64,000 bases of DNA from Panopea generosa (GCA_029582155.1 CM055905.1:7887572-7951571); one strand, 5' to 3'; shown: positions 10,646-21,705, counted from the stretch's first letter. Translations and numbers: made by a program. Notes: a model not told the origin generated them from the sequence alone.

Positions 10646-11896
10646 TAAACTAACACTTTCAAGTGCTGATTTTTGTATTGTAACTAGAAAAATATAGGAA
10701 CACAATTATGGCAAGTAAGCTAACAAAACCTGTAATATTTCAATGACAACTGACTAGTAATTACTGAGATTGGAAACTTTGAACAAAACTTTTGTTATTA
10801 TAAGTAGACTATGTAGTACCGCTGTCATTCTGCTAATCGCAAAATTTCACGTATAAAATATTTGAACCCAAGTGGTAAGAGGCGGCTAAGACCATTTGAC
10901 CGCGGAGTATCCACATATTTAAACTTTAAATCATGTACCCGTTTTTGGAATCAAAACATTTCAAATAATAATACATGAACTAAATATTTTAATACTTATT
11001 TTACCCATTTTGCAGTTCACCATCAAAGAGAAAGTAATGGCCATGATGTACTGTTGGGTATTGAAAAAAGAAGGTTGGTCATAGAAGAAAGGCAGCTGGA
11101 GTTATTGGAGACCAGTGTTTTATTGAAAAAAAGGAAAGTTCTTGCAATTGAACGATTAGTTCAGTTGCAAGAAGAGAAAATGGCAAGGGATATATGCCCT
11201 GATGTTGATGTTGATACACTGTCTCCCATATTGAAACTTGGTTTTAAGTGAACTTTATTACTTACGGTTTTGTTTTTTCAAACATTTACCATATTTTTCG
11301 TCTCACACCACTATAACATTTCCCATAGGACTCCATTGTAACATTTATGTCCAAAACACAGTGAAAAATCTCATTCTGCAGCATGTGTCTGGGCTCAAAT
11401 TCTTCACTGGTTCAAGAAGTGCAAATGTAAATGAACAAAATGGTCAAGATGGCCCTATATTGCTCACCTGACTGATCTTAGTAGATTATATAATACATGT
11501 ACACTCAAAATTCCAGAAAAACGAGATAGACAAGTAGTTAGAATTTTGATTTGTTTTGGAGATGTAACAGATGCGTAGAAGAGTTCGGTTCAGGGGAGCT
11601 AAAAAAAAAGCATACGTTCCAGGTTGGTTTATTTTAAATTCGATGCTTTTGTGAGACCTGTCAATTTCCAGAGTAATAATAAGTCAACTATTCGCCCTAG
11701 ATGCGATTCGAACCAACAATTCTGAAATGACACCGAATTGTCCAAAAAGCTGGCATCGGCATCAAATTTTCAGTGGTGATTTCTAAAATACTGACCATTT
11801 AACTCATGCTAGCAAAAAAACAAATTGCAGTACAAAGCCCTGAAAAAAGAAAAAAAAGAGAATTTAAGTTTTATTTCTACCTCCTTCATCTGTAGG

Positions 11897-12112
11897 TCCG
11901 GAGTACTCAAGGGAGGTTATAGTGGTGCGAGTCCTTTTATGCCATCAACCATTTAACCGTATCACTCACTACGATCACATAAGGTTAACCAGTACTCGAG
12001 CATACATTTCTTAGCAAATAATTGATAACTTTCCCACTCAAATCAGCATTGAGAGATGAATAACAATGAGACACAATGTTGTATATCAAGCATTATACCA
12101 CATTCATATGTA
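11897..12112 (-). mobile_element. tRNA-derived SINE, family 4, body without intact head
   Basis: Shares with 38668, 44632 and 46968 the sequence AAGGTTAACCAGTACTCGAG, then CTTTCCCACTCAAATCAGC, GAGAGATGAA and AATGAGACACAATGTTGTATATCAA. The tRNA-like end seen in the other copies (cggggattcgaactc, on the - strand) is missing, so this is a 5'-truncated copy, inserted between the two Harbinger genes. Confidence 0.65.
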
Positions 12113-12394
12113 AGTTGTCATGTTTGAATTGTAAATTTAGAAATTAAATTTTTGGTATGAATTCATTATTTAGGAAATTTACTCCCAACTTTGTCAACAG
12201 TGTGCCCATCTTACAAATACTATCTCAAGTGAAACACCACTTTTACTAGCACGAGCGTAAAAGTTCATGTGACAGCTTTCAGCTGCGAAAAATGACGTAC
12301 GATACATAATGTTATGATAATTACAGAATACCACGTTAGTGTCTGATATTATCAACTTGATCAGGTTAGTCTTAAACAAGAGGGCATATGGACG

Positions 12395-12850
12395 CTCTAC
12401 TGAATCAAAGTGGCCATAGCACTTTTTGAAATTCTACTATGCAATAGAAACATCGGGGCGGGGTAATTTTTAACTCTAGGGACACCATTTGAACAAATCT
12501 AACAAAACTATAGTTGGTCATCATTACTACATAAACATTTTGAAAATCTGTTGGGCCGTTCATAAGAAGATTTTTTAAGTTTTGGACTATTTTTAGTAAC
12601 GGCGGCCATCTTGAATTTCAGATCGAAAAAAAAATCTTCTGTATAGTCTCCTATGCACTAGTAACGCCCATGTGAAGTTTCAGTTTAATTGGCCTAGTGG
12701 TTTCAGAGAAAGTGCTGCTAACAGACGACGGACGACAGACAACGCGCCATCGCATAAGCACTTCTGGCCTTTGGCCAGCAGAGCTACAACCAGGTTGAGA
12801 TTCGGCCTTGTCCTTGCTCTTTTTTGCGCCTAACCTGATGAAGTTGAACA
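12395..12850 (+). repeat. Interspersed repeat with GACGGACGACAGACAACGCG tail
   Basis: The text TGAAGTTTCAGTTTAATTGG, GTGGTTTCAGAGAAAG, then an ACGACGGACGACAGAC run and CGCCATCGCATAAGC is characteristic of a very abundant interspersed repeat of bivalve genomes as I recall it; only this one copy is in the window, so class is not certain. It contains a GGCGGCCATCTTGAATTTCAG segment near 12600. It lies between the two Harbinger genes and is probably a nested insertion. Confidence 0.5.
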
Positions 12851-14209
12851 TTTTATCAGCATCAAACTTAAGTTACAGATTGTAGATATTCCATCCGGGT
12901 CAAAATGTATAATTATACATGATGATGTTATGTGCCTGATAAGACTTGCATTGATGTGATAAACCTATGTTTATCAGGCAGGTGCTTTATAAACAGAAGA
13001 GAATATATTGACATGATTGGTTTACCATGTGTATTTTATATAAAAGTAAAAAAAAAGGGCAATATCCAATATTACTGTTGTTTCTATAGTGTCCGCTTTG
13101 TTTTGCTTGATTATATTTACAACTATTTCGACTCCTCCACAAGAAGTCTCATCAGGTGGTGATAGCACGATACTGTAATTGTACTATAGATTTCCCCACG
13201 ATAGTTGTTTTTGTTAGTTTGTTGCTGTTTACCACTTAAAAATGACTGTTTGTCAGTCATTCTTTAATTTGTCATATCTGGTAGTAATTGTTAACCTTTC
13301 ACTTGTACCTTGTATAAATAAAATTTCCTCAAACTGTCTTAGACAAATTACAAATTAAAGATGGCCTTCTGTAAGCCATTCCATAATTCATCAATATTGT
13401 CCTAAACGTAATTATTGATTAACCTTTGTCTAGTTTGTCGTCCATTTTCTTCATTTCGTAAGTCATTTAATACGTTATTGTCGGCTGCATCGTCCAAATT
13501 GATCAATTCTGGTTCAGGCAGTATGTCGTCTATGCATTTGTTGTGTAACCTAAAACACGCAGCAACAACATGTGCACTCTTGCCAGGCTTGAAAGGTAAA
13601 CATCCACCTGTTTTGTGTAAACACCTAAAAAAAAACAAAAAAACAACATTGTGCTTCCATTGGTAAATAACATCCAACCCTTAAAATCAATATTTCTTAT
13701 AATTAGCTCAATAAATGGCTTCTCATATAAAAAATAAATTCTGTTCCAACAAAATGAAAAAAAATGTGTGCACAATTATTAGTGTTTATATCTTTGCACA
13801 TATGAAGCTGCTGTTGTCAATATGTAGAAGAAAAATTCAAGAAAATATTTGTCATTTATAAATAAGTCAGTTGCTGGTTATGATGATTTAAATATTTATA
13901 CTAATTCTATTATATACTGTAAATATTTGAAAATCATGTTTGTATTTTTTTTTATTGTAATTATAATGTTGTGTGTTGCTTTTTAAGTTCTTGCATGTAT
14001 TGTATTTAACTATGTAATTAAACAGCAAATCAAGACAATATAGGCAGTATGTCATATTTTCCCTCATTCCAGCTCCATGTAATGATAATAAAAACAAGAG
14101 CTATCGGACAGCAAGCTGAAATTTTGTACTTGTCAACATAAGCTGTCTGGCAAATGGGAACTAGATGCATTCTGTTTCTTTTTATTTAATCACAATATTA
14201 TTTTCTGAA

Positions 14210-14385
14210 GGTCCTTCATGGCCGAGTGGTCTCTGACGCTGTCACGAGATCACTAACCTCTCACTGCTAAGGTCTTAAGTTAAAGTAAGAGGTCTTCATC
14301 CACCAATAAAACTGGATATGCCATATATAACATGAAATGTGTTGAAAATGGCATTAAACCCCATTAAAAAACAAATATTATTTTC
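14210..14385 (+). mobile_element. tRNA(Ser)-like SINE, family 2
   Basis: Begins GTCCTTCATGGCCGAGTGGT, like the A box of a type-II tRNA. It continues through CTCTCACTGCTAAGGTCT, CCACCAATAAAACTGGATAT and a GTGTTGAAAATGGCATTAAA end. Copies occur at 25003, 42695, 43318, 57310 and 63055. This copy lies in intron 3 of the Harbinger transposase. Confidence 0.75.
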
Positions 14386-15836
14386 TAAAACATTAATTTT
14401 CTGAAACATTTTTTTCAAAATTTCTACCAGTATTTATAATAAGCAATAGTTCAGCCTGAAACAGAGATGTCCCACTTACTTGATGTAATGTCAGTTTTGA
14501 TTTTTCAAATATAAAATAAAATGATGTTTTGAGGACACAAACTCTGATAAATATTCTGTACAAGAAGATGGTAAAATTATATTAACAAACCTGACCTAGA
14601 TTTAAGTACACCAAATGCTCTCTCTACTACCATCCGGGACCTAGAATGGTCTTTGTTGAAGCTGACTTCTGCTGGTGTAGATGGATTGCCGACTGGTGTA
14701 ATTAGGTAGTTCCTAAGTGGGTAGCCGGAATCTCCCAGAAGCCAGCAGTTATTTCTTGTCTCCATGGTCTCCTTTAGACCTCAGTCGTCAAAGATCTGTG
14801 CATCATGCTGTGACCCTGGCCACTTGGAAACAACGTCTGTAAATCTGATGAAATTTCATAAAATACAAATTTTGTCACATGAACTGTTAACACCCTTTTC
14901 ACCTCATTTTGTGCAGAAATGATAATAGTCAAACCATGAAACTATGAAGCAGTCACTCGTCTTAAGCAGCCATAACTGTTATTTCCAATTTTTATGCTTT
15001 CTGGGCAAATTAACCTGCATTAAACAACCCGTTTTAAAAGGTCACTTTTGCTCTTTCTCTTGACTGGCTGCTTAATAGTACAGGGTTGACTGTAATTAAA
15101 AAAACTCAGCCACTCATTGAATCACAATGGGTATTTTTAATCAGGAAAATTATGATTTAGGGGCAGATAACTGTCGTTGAAATGGAGTGTTATAAATCAA
15201 ACTTATCTGAATTCTTATGGTTTTATAAAACATATCTATACCACCATCAAAGCTATGCATAAGATCTGTTGAAGTGAATAAAGGATTTATTTAAAATAAA
15301 AAAGTACCTCATATCCACGTCGGCCACAGCCTGCACATTCAATGCATGGTATCCTTTACGACGAACAAATTCATCTTCATCCTCTGTTGGTGCTATGATG
15401 GGCACTTATGTTCCATCAACAGCACCAATGACATTTGGCAGACCAGCAACCCTGTAAAACGCTTGTTTGGTCTTATCGATTTCTTGAGTGCTCCTTGGGA
15501 ATTTGATGTTGTCCATCTGCACATTGATTGAACCTATACAGATCTCGACACTGAGGATCTGCTGAACCCATGGATGTCGCCTATCTCTGAGAAAAAATCG
15601 CCTTTTGCCAGATATCTCAAAGTTGCTAGGACCTTGAAAATAGAGAAAACTTATGTTTAGTAACAAAATATGGAAAAAAACAATTAATCTGTATCTTTCT
15701 AACATGACCCGATGAAAATGTGGGATTAGATCTATTTGTTTTACCGGTATCTATTCACTAATCCACAAATCATCATCATATCTTTTTCTATTTTATAAAT
15801 AATTTTGTGGTATGAAACTGAAAAAAATATATATAG

Positions 15837-16052
15837 GGCCATCCTTAAAAAATGTTTGCTGTGCTCTTACCTAGTATTTTTCATGTGGGTAGGTAGGTAG
15901 CTATTTTTTTTTTATTTTGCCAGATTTGATTTCACATTTTTGAAAATGGACATAAATCATGAAAAAAAATTCATGCTTTGAAAGTCAATAAAAAAGTTTA
16001 GGTAACAGCAATTTTTGTGAGTATGTAGACAAATTATTTTTTAAGAATGACC
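15837..16052 (+). mobile_element. MITE family B with GGYCATYCTTAAAAAAT termini
   Basis: The left end GGCCATCCTTAAAAAATG and right end ATTTTTTAAGAATGACC are imperfect inverted repeats. The interior contains GTGGGTAGGTAGGTAGCT and a mirror region GTTTAGGTAACAGC. A related copy is at 42147-42334 and a decayed one near 47925-48130. It is nested in intron 1 of the Harbinger transposase. Confidence 0.65.
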
Positions 16053-16196
16053 TGGACATCAGAAAATAATGTTAAATATTTTTTATGGCTTCTTGCTTAA
16101 CGGGGACAGGGTAACTGATATTTGGATAGTGATTACGCAAATATGAGTGTGCCCATAAACCTTAATTGAAGAAATATCTTTGAATAAATCAGTTGA

Positions 16197-16599
16197 GGTG
16201 TAAACCCACCATTGATATTTGTTCGTTATTCTATTGTAAATAGTAAAAGTTTGAAGGCTTGTCATTCATAGAAGAATCCCAAAGAAATAAAGAAAACCTA
16301 CATTTTACTGTTTGTCAACCTCTGCATTATCAAAATATGATGAAATAAGTGTCATATAAGAGATTTTTTTCTGCTCAGTGTGTACACTGTTGACAAAGTG
16401 AAAGTAGACTTCTGAAATCATATATTCATACCCCAATTTCCAAACATCAATTTTTTTTCTGAATAATAATGCCATTCATATAAATAAATTAGCAAATAAG
16501 GAAAATGCATTTTTAAAGAAGAAACGAGGATTATTTATAACCGCCATTATGCGACTACCCCACGGAAACACTTCCTTTTTACAATGTTGGTACTATGCC
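16197..16599 (+). mobile_element. MITE family A, copy 1
   Basis: Begins GGTGTAAACCCACCATTGAT and ends CAATGTTGGTACTATGCC. Internal blocks GAAGGCTTGTCATTCATAGA, TTTACTGTTTGTCAACCTCT, CTGCTCAGTGTGTACACTG and CCGCCATTATGCGACTACC are shared with copies at 40794, 49236 and (inverted) 55359. Inserted in intron 1 of the Harbinger transposase, 145 bp from the MITE-B copy. Confidence 0.8.
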
Positions 16600-16639
16600 T
16601 CACTGTCAGTCCACAAGTAGATGGCAAACTGTCTCACTT

Positions 16640-18600
16640 AATCAATCATTTGGACTGTAAAATTGAAAAAAATATATATGCACATGCCCACTTGATGTGT
16701 ATGTATACAAATTTTCGATAGCATGTATAACTGACCAACAACAGACTAAAGGACGTGAAGTTCAAACGTCACGTCTCCGGGTTACCAGTCTGCAACACTA
16801 AATATGTGAGCATAAACTATAGAATAAAACAGTTTTTCAAATAAACCAAGGTACAAATCGCTTATTTTGAATTATGATTTGAAGCATTAACCATCTATTC
16901 AACATGGACATTTGACAAATAACAGTTTATATTAATATATGAACTTTTAAAAAATTCCTAAACTTATACATACACTGTGGTGTCCGAGAAATACATCTAA
17001 AAACATGCATTTTAATTACTGCTTGATTGCCATTCTAAATCTGTCGATGTTAGCTAGACGCTTTCAAATAAAGAGTATACAAGGGAGATGATCCTAATTT
17101 GGAAACGTTTATAATATGGAGGGTTTTACAAATAACAGTCGGAACACTTGCCACCTTATTTATACAAGTGAAATATCACTATTATAAAAAATACAATTCA
17201 ACTAGAGAGTGTTTGCCGGTGTACTTCAAGGCTCCAATATATGCTGAAACTGAATATTGGAGGGGACAGGTGGGGCCGCCCACCTTGGCAAACAGTATAT
17301 AAATTTTGTTATGCAACAACTAACTCGATCTATCTCTTTCTTCTTCTTTTTTTCTCTTCTTCTCTTAAAAATCTCATCTAAATATTGTTTGTTTTTTCTC
17401 TTTTCCATAATATTTGCCAATGATTTTGGTATTGTAATGTATTTTATGTCATTGTTAAAAAAAAACAATTATGTAATCTGTAGGGGAAGGGCCAAATCTA
17501 ATGTTGGCAGAAGTTGTGGCCCAACCTCATTTCATGTAAAATTATGGAATAAAATATGTTGAAACTAATAACAATCTGGTAATACATGCGCAAAACTCCA
17601 ACTTCAGTTAGCATCTGCATTTGTTTGCATTTCGTATCAGCAACTGTATTTTAATCAGGACACTTAAGTAACCTTATAACTGTTTAGTATTGATGCCATT
17701 CTTTACATGGTTGAAATCTTTTTAGACTCGCGGTATTAAGTACGACCAGGACATCCACAATTTCTGCTTTAGAGAGAGAGAGAGAGAGAGAGAGTTAGCT
17801 TCGGTTACGAGTTATGAATGTAGAATTGTCTACCTGAAGTCAATGTGCTGGCTACAATTTGCATAGCCTCTCACATGTGAATCTGACGCTCTACCACTCA
17901 TGCACCATCATTTTGATGGCTGGCTGAAAGGAATGCCATTGCCAATAATTCATGTGGTTTAATGTTTTACACAGGGACTCGGAATAAGAGTACTTACATG
18001 GCATTAATTGCTACATTGAATATACTATTGACTATTTCAAACTGGTGGCCATATACTCAACGTGTAACCATCGAGTCGGAGTATATGGTTCGACTTGACG
18101 ACATCTCAATACATAAACCAGCATATATATATTCCTTTCCAACAGCATCATAAAGTATTCACCCCCTCATGAAGATTTTGTCAATTACTTAATACTGATT
18201 ATAGATTTACACAAGAGAGAGCGAGGGGAGCTTTAAATCATTCAAAAGAACAACTGTCTCAGAGGAAGTACGGGGTCTATTTACTAAGTGGGTGGGGTAA
18301 TTTGGAGAACAGCATGTTATAATTCAAGTCATGAACACTGAACGAAAAAAGTAAGAATGAATGGTCAACGTATAAACTTCCTCTCTTTAGCTGTCCCTTC
18401 TTGAATGAATAAATGCATGACAATCATGGATGTTAGGTGTAGTTTAAATAAAAGCAACGTTTCCCTCTCACGGATTGAACGACAGCAACGCCATCTCGAC
18501 TTTGCAGGTGTTCGCTGGAAGGTTAGTTATAGCCCACAGTTAGGTTATTTATAGCCCATAGTTCGGTTAGCACAAAAATGTCTCCAGCAGAATAAAACGA
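16640..18600. other. Rest of intron 1 of the Harbinger transposase
   Basis: No coding segment was recognised. An AG microsatellite lies at about 17769-17792, and pyrimidine-rich sequence at 17330-17400. Two open frames on opposite strands around 17226-17562 overlap this low-complexity tract and are not credible genes. Confidence 0.5.
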
Positions 18601-18849
18601 AAATAGGAACACATCGATTGAAAACAAACCTGTGTCTTCGCACTCAACGGATTACTCCTTAAAGTTCCGCCCGTCACATCATCCCTAACCAATCCAATAA
18701 TATCTTCATTACCGGCCCTCGGAAAGCGATATCTTTCTATAAGCTCCCCGTCCGAAAGCAGAAACGGATCTCTCCTCTCTCGAAATTGCCTCGGTCGTCT
18801 TTGCAGGTGTTGAAATTATAACGCGGCCATTTTCTTGGTAAACAAGAAT

Positions 18850-19000
18850 ATTCTTACGTAAAAAAAAACTTACGCCAGCTAAGGATGTGGTGTAAAGTTA
18901 CGTAAAAACTTACGATATTTTAAAGAAAATTCGTAAGTTTTTTTCTTCGTGAAACGGTCTTTTTCAGGTAAGTTCGACTCGCGTTAAAACTTACGATAAA
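18850..19000. promoter_or_regulatory. Right subterminal motif array of the Harbinger element
   Basis: CTTACG or CGTAAG motifs occur near 18853, 18869, 18908, 18930 and 18989. A TTACGTAAAAACTTACG composite is near 18898 and an internal TTCGTGAAACGG (TIR-like) near 18944. It mirrors the left subterminal array and lies directly upstream of the transposase start, so it may also overlap that gene's promoter. Confidence 0.6.
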
Positions 19001-19014
19001 AATTTGCGTACGAC

Positions 19015-19033
19015 GTTTCGTGAAACGGCACCC
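19015..19033 (-). repeat. Right terminal inverted repeat of the Harbinger element
   Basis: Exact inverse complement of 7151-7169. It defines the right boundary of the transposon. Confidence 0.95.
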
Positions 19034-19611
19034 AGATCGGTAAGATCTTATGCATCGTCTCGGGACGGAAACTCTCGGGGACGGAAAGTATGGACAGGTT
19101 TCACCCAGTCGGATGAAATGTTTCGGAAGACAACAAGCGATTAAAATATTCGCTAATAATATGCAAAGACGAAATCTTTTTAATGAATCAATTATTCAGA
19201 CACTTCTCAGACAGACGGGACAGTTCCTGCCGTATTATACTTAAGTGCCACAAGGATTGCAAGTTTCATTGTTGTCGAATACAAAGACTATTCACTAACA
19301 CTAGGTGAGGGACCATTATCCCGATGTATTTACGACTATCTGTTGACACATCGCCAAACATGTAGTGCTAACAATCAAGGCAGCTTCAAACGAATTTGAA
19401 GTTTTACAGAATGATTTAAACCTATAAACATACTAATTGTATGAAATTATATGATAATAAATGTACACGCCAAGAAAACATATTTTGGCATGGACGCGGC
19501 AACAGAAACAATAGGTTACAAAGGGGTGTGTGTGTGGCATGAACCGATAATACTGAGCAAAATAAGTAACTTCCGCTGTGTTTAAGTGTAAATAGATATT
19601 GCAAGAGTACT
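19034..19611. other. Short flank between Harbinger and Tc1 relic
   Basis: A CpG-containing stretch at 19034-19120 borders the transposon. The rest is AT-rich. No exon was recognised; the 64-codon frame at 19050-19244 has no motif. Confidence 0.4.
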
Positions 19612-20202
19612 TCAATGTGGTAGGGGTCGTACAACAAAATTACACATCAATACCGGGTATGGCCACCTTAGGCATCGAAGACTGCCTGGCATCGGTGGCA
19701 CATAGAACCCGACAAGTGTGTTGATTTCGGCCTGTGGAATGTTGTTCCACTCCTGAATTAAGACTTGTGTTAGTTCAATGACGTTCGACGGAGGAATAGG
19801 GCGGTCTAACACGCTTGTCCAAATTCTCCCACGTGTTCGATGGGATTCAGATCTGGGCTTTCGGCGGGCCAGTCATCAATAAATGCAATGTTATTCGTCC
19901 TGAAGAAATTCACAGCTAGTTGTATCGCTTGTGGCATTATCCTGTTGAAACAGTGATATTGGCATTAGGAAATGATTGCGTAGGTTGGTGTTCATGATAT
20001 AACGGCCCTGCCCTTGCGTCGTGACGTGCGGACGTCCACTACGTGGTAAACCTTCCATACGTCCTGTTGCTTGAAAAGGTTTCCTAAGGTTTTCATAGCA
20101 CGGCTAGAACTGCCAACAACCCAAGCAACCTACATTCGTCGCAATACCAGCATTAAGCATGCCAATGGCACGTTCACGTTAATTTGGTGGAATTCTAGGC
20201 AT
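19612..20202 (-). pseudogene. Tc1/mariner-like transposase relic with internal deletion
   Basis: Read on -, the start MPRIPPN is followed after a stop by RERAIGMLNAGIATNV, then RPHVTTQGQGRYIMN (the N-terminal HTH region). It then jumps directly to SLFQQDNA (the second-Asp motif of the catalytic core), VNFFRTNNIAFIDDWPAES and PDLNPIEHV (the last acidic residue), and ends with LIQEWNNIPQAEINTLV. About half of the usual protein, including the first catalytic Asp, is missing between the HTH and the FQQDNA motif. Two in-frame stops and at least two frameshifts are visible. It is an old, dead Tc1-type copy; terminal repeats were not found. Confidence 0.85.
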
Positions 20203-20880
20203 ATCAAAAAGAAAGAAAACTGAATAAATTTCAAATTTTTTCAAGGTATTTTTCTTATTGACAACAAAGTCTATAAAATCAGACTGAAAGGTTTGATTTC
20301 ATAAACACGGATCATGCTGTTCTGTTCATGCACGAGGAAATTAACGTAAACGTTTTCTTTTTTGTGTAATGCGTACAATCCAGTTAACCATTGGTTTTAT
20401 TTGACACTCAATCGTTAGCCCGAACATATGTAGGCCATTTGATATGTTGATTTCTTTTTATAACAGTAAAAAGATATGTATAGAAATCGGAAGTTTCTTT
20501 TTTTTTGTTCTGTGTTACAGTTCGTCAGTTTGTCAAGTAACACATCTGCACGACCAAAAGCTTCTGTACTGCTGCTGTAAATCGGGTAGTAACAATATTC
20601 AGACTAGAAGATGCAGCTCAGTGGATTATTTTGTAGAAAGAATGTCGAAGAAATGTGTGCCGAAAAATATATGATGATGATACTGACAATAAAACAGCAC
20701 ACTGATGACAGCGAAATTGAATTAGAATATACATACTTTACAGGTAACCGGTGAAGGATACATAAAAAACAAGGACCCATGGGCTATAACGGACACCTGA
20801 TTATCGAAAAAATATTTATATAAGTATTCAGCCGTAGGAAACAACGTTTTTGTCATTTGGTCGTATATAGATTTAGTAAA
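20203..20880. other. Non-coding DNA, nothing recognised
   Basis: A 76-codon frame at 20444-20674 (+) has a hydrophobic start but no motif, no splice context and no homologue I recognise. No repeat with a second copy was found here. Confidence 0.35.
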
Positions 20881-20884
20881 GTAG

Positions 20885-21365
20885 GCCCCAGGGCCAAACC
20901 GTGAGACCCAGGGACATGCATATCATATTTTTATAAGAGACTCATGTGTTAATAATCATACCATTTGTTTTCCAGTGCTTCCGATAGTAAGAAGATTTTT
21001 AAAGTTTACCTTGAATTTGACTGTTTTAGCCCCGCCTTTAAGGCTTAGGGGTGGGGACCATGCAATTCACAATTTTGATTCGCCCTCACCTTAGGTACCA
21101 AATCTGTATACATTTCGTTGCAATTGAGCTAACGGTTTTTCAAAAGTCCGAAATGTGAATTGTTCATGGATGCACTAAAATAGTTTAGATCCCAACGCCG
21201 GGGCTGAACCGCTAGACCCATGGACAAGCAATTCCCATTTTTTATAAAGGACCCATATTTTCCCCAGTGCTTCCTATATTAAGAAGATTTTTAATGTTTA
21301 CCTTAAGTTTTACTGTTTTGGCCCACAGCGGTTGGGGAACAAGCAATTCACAAAGTTAATCATAT
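20885..21365 (+). repeat. Duplicated interspersed repeat (2 copies, about 300 bp apart)
   Basis: Copy 1 from about 20885 and copy 2 from about 21190 share the order: GAGACCCAGGGAC or TAGACCCATGGAC, ATTTTTATAA-GGACTCAT, CCAGTGCTTCCGATAGTAAG, AAGATTTTTAAAGTTTACC and a GACTGTTTTAGCCCC-like end. It resembles a widespread intergenic repeat of bivalves; class unknown. Confidence 0.65.
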
Positions 21366-21480
21366 GATAGTGATCTACCCACAAAAATATATTTGCGAAC
21401 ATTAAAAATAGAAATAATACATTTTAAAATGTTTTGTTTTGAGTTGGACCCGTTGACAGTCAGATTTTCAATGTAAATCA

Positions 21481-21705
21481 CTAAACAAATTTTTTAGCAG
21501 AAAATCTTACTATCAGTACTAGCTGTTGCCGTTCGTTGTTAGTTTTGATAGGCTTCAGCGTGTCAAATATCGAGCATTGTTTCATCCTGTGTTTTAATCT
21601 GAGATGTTTAATTAGGTTACTGGTGTTGCCACCCTTTTCCTGGCAAAACACATTACCTATGGTATATACCACTCCGTCCAGTTTTGGGGTAAAGTGGGCA
21701 CACAC
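21481..21705 (-). pseudogene. BED-type zinc finger fragment (hAT-like)
   Basis: The - strand reads CAHFTPKLDG, then CQEKGGNTSNLIKHLRLKH. The GNTSNL--HL---H portion is the characteristic second half of a BED zinc finger, found at the N terminus of hAT transposases and ZBED proteins. The first CxxC pair is not intact (only one Cys is seen at the expected place). No transposase body follows, so this is a fragment. Confidence 0.55.

Larger units (their letters stand above)
7462..11251 (+). pseudogene. Harbinger Myb/SANT-like DNA-binding protein gene, six exons, disrupted
   Basis: Splice-consistent exons: 7462-7613, 8226-8389, 8859-8934, 9729-9782, 10309-10356 and 11016-11251. Exon 1 begins MDKPRKQNTTESQIEVLVEE and, with SWENIAER and exon 2 (NSNGITNRTVDDCKKK then SDLKSSAKKRERIRRRE), forms a Myb/SANT-like trihelix domain of the kind shared by Harbinger accessory proteins and NAIF1. 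The last exon is a Glu/Lys/Leu-rich coiled-coil region (GIEKRRLVIEERQLELLE) ending in a stop at 11249-11251. Exon phases match at every junction. Two lesions are seen: an in-frame TAA at 7588-7590 inside helix 2-3 of the domain, and one extra A in the 9-A run near 8272, which shifts frame to a TGA. The role in the family is DNA binding and nuclear import of the transposase; this copy should not make a full product. Confidence 0.85.
13402..18830 (-). pseudogene. PIF/Harbinger DDE transposase (HARBI1-like), four exons, disrupted
   Basis: Exons on -: 18830-18630, 15632-15308, 14844-14596 and 13624-13402, with matching phases. Exon 1 reads FQHLQRRPRQFRERRDPF, then ELIERYRFPRA (the N-terminal helical region). 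Exon 2 begins VLATLRYLAKGDFF, passes SRSSVSRSV (helix-turn-helix-like) and ends around the first catalytic Asp in GAVDGT. Exon 3 has HDAQIFDD, LLGDSGYPLR (second Asp) and VERAFGVLKSR (the catalytic Glu). Exon 4 has CLHKTGGCLPF and the conserved LHN. This is the full order of a Harbinger transposase, which cuts and pastes its own ends. Lesions: TAA at 18818-18816 (codon 5 after the likely ATG), a frameshift near 15545 inside exon 2, TAA directly after VDGT near 15413, and TGA near 14785 after IFDD. Intron 1 (3 kb) has taken up two MITEs and a microsatellite. Confidence 0.88.
7151..19033. mobile_element. PIF/Harbinger DNA transposon, about 11.9 kb, two-gene, inactivated
   Basis: The ends are a perfect 19-bp inverted repeat, GGGTGCCGTTTCACGAAAC at 7151-7169 and its complement at 19015-19033. 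Inside are the two genes expected of this superfamily: a Myb/SANT-like protein on + (7462-11251) and a DDE transposase on - (18830-13402), arranged convergently. The subterminal 150-200 bp at both ends carry many CGTAAGTTTTT motifs, and a second copy of the TIR core (TTTCACGAA) lies near 7228 and, inverted, near 18944. No clean 3-bp target duplication is visible (flanks CCA and AGA). The element is larger than usual because of nested SINEs, MITEs and other repeats in its introns and between the two genes. Both genes carry disabling changes, so it is non-autonomous or dead now. Confidence 0.9.

Noticed and set aside
17226..17562. Open frames of 80 and 101 codons
   Set aside because: They run across a pyrimidine-rich low-complexity tract within a Harbinger intron.
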